Origin: Candidatus Bathyarchaeota archaeon
Lineage (GTDB): Archaea; Thermoproteota; Bathyarchaeia; Bathyarchaeales; DTEX01
Direction: 5' to 3'
DNA: 9,578 nucleotides
Assembly: GCA_021162225.1 (NCBI GenBank)
Contig: JAGGZB010000017.1
Span: 1-9,578 of the forward strand
Shown: positions 6,030 to 9,578 of the stretch, piece by piece
Layout: every line of letters begins with the position of its first letter
Numbering within the stretch: position 1 is the first letter of the stretch
The notes under the pieces: generated by a model
Told to the model about the DNA's origin: nothing
Seen by the model: only the letters and a program-made list of their open reading frames with translations
Databases searched by the model: none
Position numbers and translations under genes: made by a program

Positions 6030-6090
6030 CAGGATCATAGACTATTTCCTACTATGAACAAATGAGTACGAAGTTATTAAGAAATAGAGA

Positions 6091-6143
6091 TGATTGATAG
6101 ATGATTATCATCATCTATCATGATGATCTATAGATGATGATCT
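6091..6143. repeat. GATGAT/ATCATC inverted and direct repeats
   Basis: GATAGATGAT (6096-6105) and ATCATCTATC (6110-6119) form a perfect 10-bp stem around TATC. Further copies of GATGAT follow, around the 10-bp palindrome ATCTATAGAT (6126-6135). The block would form a strong hairpin and could equally bind an initiator or partition protein. Confidence 0.75.
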
Positions 6144-6292
6144 TTAGTTCATCTTGAAGATGTCTTCTCAGTTTACATAGGCTATGAGAATTTCATCAAT
6201 AACTTACTTACCTTCCAACTCTCTAAGATCCTCCAGCTTCACATCGTTCACTTCTCAGCTCCTTCATAGATTGATTAAAATAGGGGGCATAA

Positions 6293-6309
6293 GTTAAACT
6301 TAGTTTAAC
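6293..6309. promoter_or_regulatory. 17-bp palindrome GTTAAACT-T-AGTTTAAC
   Basis: Perfect 8-bp arms around a single T. A close relative, GTTAAA-GTATG-TTTAAC, lies at 9560-9576 with the same total length and 14 of 17 identical positions. A weaker match lies at 5244-5263. It is probably the binding site of an element-encoded regulator. Confidence 0.55.
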
Positions 6310-6339
6310 ATATATTCCTAGCCTTCGGAAGCTTAGATC

Positions 6340-6366
6340 TGTAACAGATGTAAACGATGTAACTGA
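6340..6366 (+). repeat. three tandem 9-bp iterons TGTAAnnGA
   Basis: TGTAACAGA, TGTAAACGA and TGTAACTGA follow one another without gaps. The same three-unit block occurs inverted at 6603-6629, within the ATPase gene. Confidence 0.7.
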
Positions 6367-6514
6367 TTCCTTGGAGGGCTTAGAAGCTGAAGAACTCCCT
6401 AACCTCCTTCTCTCCCCCCTCCCACACATGAGAGACAAGCATCGAAAGACATCGTGAGATCTATCTCTCATATCATAGATATATCTGAGTTAGACACGAG
6501 TTATGGAGGATAAA

Positions 6515-6553
6515 TAGGATTATCGAAGTTGGATCATATATTCGATAATCCTA
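6515..6553. terminator. 13-bp inverted repeat over the ATPase stop codon, possible terminator
   Basis: TAGGATTATCGAA (6515-6527) and TTCGATAATCCTA (6541-6553) are perfect complements separated by 13 nt. The right arm includes the TAG stop of the minus-strand ATPase gene, so the transcript would fold into a hairpin at its 3' end. No long U run follows, so it may instead protect the mRNA end or be a protein site. Confidence 0.45.
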
Positions 6554-7957
6554 CTCCAGCCCCTTTTTGAGGAATTCTAATCCCTCTTTATACTCCTGAA
6601 AATCGGTTACATCGTTTACATCAGTTACATGAATCCTCTTAGCAATCTTCAGAACCTTCATCGGATCGAAGACATGAACTCTCTTAACGCCTCCCTCAAC
6701 CCGCTTTAACATGGTCTTAGAGCCTAGAACCTCCCTTAACCTCCTTCCAACCTTCTGCTTCGTTAGGATGCCAAAGAGTTCTGTCTCCATCTGATTCGGC
6801 TTATTCGGGTGATCTAATCCGTTTAACTCCATCTTCAACTTCAACCAGATATCTTCAAAGGGAATCTCTAAGGTCTTCAACCTCCCTATAAGCTTGATGG
6901 TGGCAATCGCTAGATGGCCCTCGAATGACTCTCTCCTCTCCCTCATCTTCTCCTCCACCTTCTCCTTCACGAACCTCTCTAGCGTCTTGTAATGTTCTGG
7001 ATGAACTGAGGCCACGGTTAACAAGGGCTTGTAGAGCTCCTTCATCCTCCCCTTAAGCCAAGGAATATCAAGTTTCGGAGGCCATGTTGAATCTATGAGG
7101 GTCTTCATCCGCCATAAGAGGAGATGCTTCCTCAGCTCTCCAAAAGCTTCGTAATCCTCGCTAGTATATTCATCGTATTCAGGCTCCCCTTCAACCATGT
7201 TCACGTTTATGAATCGCTCAGCCAGCCCCTTCAGCTGAATAAGCTTCTCTCCAGCCGAGATCTTAAGGCAATAAGCGGGGTAATATTCGATCACCCTCTC
7301 CCCATCAGACTTAATTGTAATTCTCGGAACCTTTCCACCCCTCTTATATCCAACTTTCCAGATCTTACTCTTCTCTAAGTCACGCTCTATGCCCTGGATC
7401 TCATCCTCGATTATGGTTGGAATGCGGTCATCTGATCCGAGGAAGGTGTAAAGGTCGGCGCTTGGGATGGAGACGCCGTAGAGGGGTCGATAGCATAATT
7501 CTGCGAATAATTGGAGGGTATGCGTCTTACCGCTCCCATTATCGCCTAAGAGATGGATGTATGGAATGGTCTCGAATAGCTCTTGAACGTAGCTTAGCAT
7601 CACGGCTGACGTGAATAGTATTCGGATCTCATCCTCCACATCAACGAATCTCCTGAACTGCCATAAGGTCACCTCGAAGAGCGCTTCAGGATCAGGAGCC
7701 TTTAGTTCGTCGTTGGAGTCAAAGATGTAGGGTTGATATGGGTATTTTGATGGTGAGGGCGGCTCAAATACCTTATCTCGGAGGGTTAGTCGGTACTCAA
7801 CTCTGAAGCCTCCGTCCTTCAAATAAACCGGGTTTATCGAGTAGATTAGAAACGCTGGCCTTTCCTCCCCGGACTCGTCTCTGTAGAGTATCGCCTCCAC
7901 AACATTCTCACGATCCCGGTAAAATCTCTTATATGAGACCCCCTTCCTATTATTCAT
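6551..7957 (-). CDS. element-encoded AAA+/helicase-like ATPase, probable replication protein
   Basis: 468 residues. Residues 1-100 are a beta-rich N-terminal region. The ATPase core has Walker A GDNGSGKT (138-145), a Walker B strand ending TIIEDE (181-186), the conserved GYKRGGKVPR segment (203-212), a sensor-like strand CLKISAGE (230-237), and AERFINV (246-252), where R248 may be the arginine finger. The Walker B / GYxRGG / late Arg arrangement resembles the DUF3631/DUF927-like ATPases of plasmids and phages that act as replicative helicases. Residues about 385-443 look like a C-terminal winged helix with the strand VKRVHVFDP. The tail holds VTDVNDVTD (444-452), encoded by the inverted iterons. 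The ATG overlaps the upstream stop as ATGA. No primase domain is seen. Confidence 0.85.
   Translation of the reverse strand: MNNRKGVSYKRFYRDRENVVEAILYRDESGEERPAFLIYSINPVYLKDGGFRVEYRLTLRDKVFEPPSPSKYPYQPYIFDSNDELKAPDPEALFEVTLWQFRRFVDVEDEIRILFTSAVMLSYVQELFETIPYIHLLGDNGSGKTHTLQLFAELCYRPLYGVSIPSADLYTFLGSDDRIPTIIEDEIQGIERDLEKSKIWKVGYKRGGKVPRITIKSDGERVIEYYPAYCLKISAGEKLIQLKGLAERFINVNMVEGEPEYDEYTSEDYEAFGELRKHLLLWRMKTLIDSTWPPKLDIPWLKGRMKELYKPLLTVASVHPEHYKTLERFVKEKVEEKMRERRESFEGHLAIATIKLIGRLKTLEIPFEDIWLKLKMELNGLDHPNKPNQMETELFGILTKQKVGRRLREVLGSKTMLKRVEGGVKRVHVFDPMKVLKIAKRIHVTDVNDVTDFQEYKEGLEFLKKGLE
6603..6629 (-). repeat. three tandem 9-bp iterons inside the ATPase gene (inverted copy)
   Basis: On the minus strand the units are TGTAACTGA, TGTAAACGA and TGTAACCGA, in the same order and phase as the block at 6340-6366. 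The two 27-bp blocks differ at two positions and face each other about 236 bp apart. In frame they encode VTDVNDVTD. Confidence 0.7.
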
Positions 7958-8190
7958 GAAGATCGCCTCCCCCTCGGCGGTCTTCCCACACCTTTCAACC
8001 TCTTAGAAGAATATTCGATCTCCATTCCATGAGCCTCAGCTTTAAGGCTCCGTCGACAGTTCGGATTCTGGCATTTATGGAAAGGTTCACCATCTGCTTC
8101 ATTTAAGAACTCTTCTCTGCCGGTGCCGGTGAATCTTAATTCCAGCTCCTCCGACCCCCAATTCTCATCGGTTTTAATGATGCCAACCAA
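7954..8190 (-). CDS. small Cys/His protein, possible zinc-binding accessory of the ATPase
   Basis: 78 residues with TTG as the likely start. GGGGGGAG lies 4 nt upstream, a short but strong Shine-Dalgarno, and no ATG or GTG in this frame lies between the AbrB-like stop and the body of the protein. The middle has H38-x-C40-x4-C45 in PFHKCQNPNCRRS, which could be half of a zinc knuckle. The N-terminal third is acidic and the tail is strongly basic (RPPRGRRSS), as in a nucleic-acid-binding protein. The stop overlaps the ATPase ATG (ATGA), so the two are translationally coupled and may act together. I do not recognise the family. The start is uncertain. Confidence 0.7.
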   Translation of the reverse strand: MVGIIKTDENWGSEELELRFTGTGREEFLNEADGEPFHKCQNPNCRRSLKAEAHGMEIEYSSKRLKGVGRPPRGRRSS

Positions 8191-8215
8191 TCGGCTCCCC
8201 CCAGCATGTCTTATG

Positions 8216-8353
8216 TCAGCGCACCTCCGCCCGTTCGATCACGAGCTTATCTCCCCGAACCTCGACCCAAACATAGTCTCCGAGTTCCATCTTCGGCGGT
8301 AGGGTTACGAGCCTCGAACTCCCTATCCTAATTACACGCCTTAGGAGTTTCAT
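8216..8353 (-). CDS. AbrB/SpoVT-type swapped-hairpin DNA-binding protein
   Basis: 45 residues. RRVIRIGSSRLVTLPPKM (5-22) followed by LGDYVWVEVRGDKLVIER (24-41) matches the AbrB/MazE pattern: a first hairpin with IGxSRxVTLP, then GDYVxVxV and a last strand xLVIE. Proteins of this size form a swapped-hairpin dimer that binds operator DNA, and in archaea they are often autoregulators or antitoxins. The ATG at 8353 sits about 22 nt from a TATA-like TTTTATTT on the minus strand (8378-8371), so the transcript is probably leaderless. It is the first gene of an operon with the small Cys/His protein (25-nt gap) and the ATPase, and probably controls their level. No toxin gene is adjacent. Confidence 0.83.
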   Translation of the reverse strand: MKLLRRVIRIGSSRLVTLPPKMELGDYVWVEVRGDKLVIERAEVR

Positions 8354-8370
8354 CGCTCTAAAAGGTTTAA

Positions 8371-8395
8371 AAATAAAATACATGAAGTTTTATTT
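8371..8395. promoter_or_regulatory. mirror-symmetric divergent promoter
   Basis: AAATAAAA (8371-8378) and TTTTATTT (8388-8395) are perfect complements around a 9-nt spacer. Each arm reads TTTTATTT toward one of the divergent genes, centred about 22 nt from its ATG (8353 and 8414). The axis (8383) coincides with the midpoint between the two starts. Confidence 0.6.
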
Positions 8396-8413
8396 ACTAT
8401 ATGTTGACCGTCT

Positions 8414-9352
8414 ATGAGACCGCCAGAACTCGAGCTGGAGATCCTGGACATCTTGAGCGAGAGACCTTATACCGCGATGGAATTAGTAAGAGTCACCGGC
8501 AGGTATAAGCAGAGCATCTATAGAAAGCTTAAAGAGCTGAGGGAGAAGGACTATGTAAAGAGAGTGGGTGGAGAGTATCACATCACTAAGATCGGCAGAA
8601 TAAGGCTTGCAGAACTTCATGAACGGCTTCGTAACCGATTAGTTTATGACCATGAGGTAAGCGCCCCAAAATTGCTCGACATAGACTCAGACCTGTCCTT
8701 CGCGGAGATCTTAGACCTCGCCGACCTCTCCCCTCCTTGCCGCTACAGGGTTAAGCTTTATGTTGATAATAGTATTGAAGAGGAATTTCGCACAGGGCGG
8801 ATAAATTATCTACGAGTAGATAAAGGAGTCACTGATGAAAGAGTGTTGCGACAAAAGGCGTCAAGCGAGGAATTAAGGGAGGCAACTGTTGAACAAATAG
8901 CTCAAAGAGTGGTCAGCGCACTTGCGTTTAGACTCATTCTCACCCGGCTACTCCACCTAATTGAGAAGAAAAGAATTGAAGGAGCCGAGGTCTCGAGAGA
9001 GAATCTCAAGGAGGCCCTCAAGTTCAGATTTGCCTTGACGGTCGATTACGAGAACCTCTTGACTAGAGAGAGTGGCGAGGTATTGGTGGCCCTACTTGGC
9101 ATATGGTCTATCAATAATGTTGTATATGCCGGAACACGGGAGAGCTCCACGGTCGACGTCCTTAAGGTTTTAACCAGCTTGGGCTACGGCCCCACGAGAA
9201 TTGCGGAGTTGGCGGAGAGAATCCATGGAGGATCCGGAGCAGGGGATCTCAGAGATCTTGGAAAAGAACGTATGGAACTTTTTGACCTTTGCATGAAAAT
9301 CCTCAGGAAACATGGGCGCATCCCTCGAGAGCGGATTATATATGGTGGATGA
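8414..9352 (+). CDS. winged-helix regulator with an unrecognised helical C-terminal domain
   Basis: 312 residues. Residues about 5-68 form a winged helix-turn-helix: ELEILDILSERPYTAMELV is helices 1 and 2, SIYRKLKELREKDYV is the recognition helix, and KRVGGEYHITKIGRIRL is the wing and last helix. This is a MarR/ArsR-like module. Residues about 75-312 are mixed then mainly helical, with segments such as QRVVSALAFRLILTRLLHLIEKK and GEVLVALLGIWSINNVVY. I do not recognise this part; it may be a sensor or oligomerisation domain. There are no membrane segments and no Cys cluster. The gene is leaderless from the symmetric promoter and diverges from the AbrB-ATPase operon, which it may regulate. Its stop overlaps a further ATG as ATGA. 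Confidence 0.85.
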   Translation: MRPPELELEILDILSERPYTAMELVRVTGRYKQSIYRKLKELREKDYVKRVGGEYHITKIGRIRLAELHERLRNRLVYDHEVSAPKLLDIDSDLSFAEILDLADLSPPCRYRVKLYVDNSIEEEFRTGRINYLRVDKGVTDERVLRQKASSEELREATVEQIAQRVVSALAFRLILTRLLHLIEKKRIEGAEVSRENLKEALKFRFALTVDYENLLTRESGEVLVALLGIWSINNVVYAGTRESSTVDVLKVLTSLGYGPTRIAELAERIHGGSGAGDLRDLGKERMELFDLCMKILRKHGRIPRERIIYGG

Positions 9353-9405
9353 CGTTTGTGGAGGAGTTTTTAAAGAAAATTTGCAAAAACCGACGAAAAC
9401 GATAG
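9349..9405 (+). CDS. possible 18-residue basic peptide coupled to the winged-helix gene
   Basis: ATG at 9349 overlaps the TGA of the preceding gene (ATGA), the same coupling used elsewhere in this window. The product MTFVEEFLKKICKNRRKR is short and basic and could be a truncated gene start. It may equally be chance. The remaining bases to 9578 show no other supported gene. Confidence 0.15.
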   Translation: MTFVEEFLKKICKNRRKR

Positions 9406-9540
9406 CTCTTCTTCGACAATCGATCCCCTTATTCCGTAGAGATAAGCGCTAGGTGATCCCTACATATCCCTTCAAGTAGCTCAGACTCCTATCGACTTCT
9501 CCTTTAGTCTGCACGATAATTATTTAGAAGTCCATTATAA

Positions 9541-9578
9541 ATATTAAAACTTTAAATATGTTAAAGTATGTTTAACAT
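9541..9578. promoter_or_regulatory. AT-rich end segment with GTTAAA-GTATG-TTTAAC palindrome
   Basis: The inverted repeat at 9560-9576 has 6-bp arms and a 5-nt spacer, and resembles the 17-bp palindrome at 6293-6309. TTAAA motifs recur just before it. It is probably the promoter and operator region of a gene lying to the right of the window. Confidence 0.45.

Larger units (their letters stand above)
6030..6550. other. repeat-rich 521-bp non-coding region, candidate replication origin of the element
   Basis: This gap between two convergent genes contains a GATGAT/ATCATC hairpin cluster (6091-6143), a 17-bp palindrome (6293-6309), three 9-bp iterons (6340-6366), a pyrimidine-rich tract (about 6395-6427), a 10-bp palindrome AGATATATCT (6477-6486) and the left arm of a 13-bp inverted repeat (6515-6527). 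Opposing open frames here (for example 6471 to 6223 on the minus strand) look unlike protein. Clustered iterons and palindromes next to a replication-type ATPase gene suggest an origin or partition site. This is inference from layout only. Confidence 0.45.

Noticed and set aside
6223..6471. 82-residue open frame on the minus strand inside the repeat region
   Set aside because: Its composition is protein-unlike (Arg/Ser/Gly/Cys-rich with no clear domain), it runs through the iterons and the palindrome, and it lacks a convincing start. It is better explained as non-coding origin-like DNA.
7124..7614. Two plus-strand open frames (7124-7378 and 7417-7614) within the ATPase gene
   Set aside because: Both lie opposite a well-supported ATPase with intact Walker motifs, and their translations have no motif.

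Overview
The window looks archaeal, probably a thermophile of the Thermoproteota/Korarchaeota sort; I cannot place it more closely. The evidence is: TATA boxes about 22-30 nt before start codons with no Shine-Dalgarno (leaderless genes), a tRNA gene without an encoded CCA, a surface protein with a Thr/Ser-rich stalk typical of such archaea, and AbrB, ribbon-helix-helix and winged-helix regulators. I read it as ordinary chromosome on the left (1 to about 1630) followed by the left part of an integrated plasmid-like or virus-like element. The right border is not in view.

Left part. The tail of a probable winged-helix regulator (3-86) precedes a leaderless membrane-anchored surface protein (163-1284) and tRNA-Lys(UUU) on the minus strand (1557-1631). 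A tyrosine recombinase (1684-2748, plus) starts immediately beyond the tRNA 5' end. One perfectly palindromic TATA box lies midway between the two and is correctly spaced for both.

Middle part. After a stretch of decayed coding sequence and a 40-bp tandem promoter repeat comes a compact, AT-rich type II restriction-modification module. It has a PD-(D/E)XK nuclease (3094-3693) converging on a TSPPY-type DNA methyltransferase (3683-4984, minus). The methyltransferase is translationally coupled to a 59-residue ribbon-helix-helix protein (4981-5160), the likely controller. An array of TACC/GGTA half-sites lies between this protein and a divergent gene for a HEPN-like protein. That gene is broken by one extra G in a G6 tract, so its RNFLAH (R-x4-H) motif is out of frame.

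Right part. The 520-bp gap 6030-6550, between two convergent genes, carries dense inverted and direct repeats: GATGAT/ATCATC hairpins, three 9-bp TGTAAnnGA iterons, and a 17-bp palindrome. It is a good candidate replication origin or partition site. A matching set of three iterons is embedded, inverted, in the 3' end of the next gene. Next is a minus-strand operon: an AbrB-like protein (8216-8353), a small Cys/His protein (7954-8190) and an AAA+/helicase-like ATPase (6551-7957) that probably replicates the element. A winged-helix regulator (8414-9352) is transcribed divergently from a mirror-symmetric promoter. The last 226 bp are AT-rich and end in a second copy of the 17-bp palindrome.

Together the parts suggest an integrative element with recombinase, replication ATPase, element regulators, and a cargo of defence genes (restriction-modification plus a disabled or slippage-controlled HEPN gene). 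Three genes (AbrB-like, ribbon-helix-helix, HEPN tail) are easy to miss because they are short or frame-shifted.
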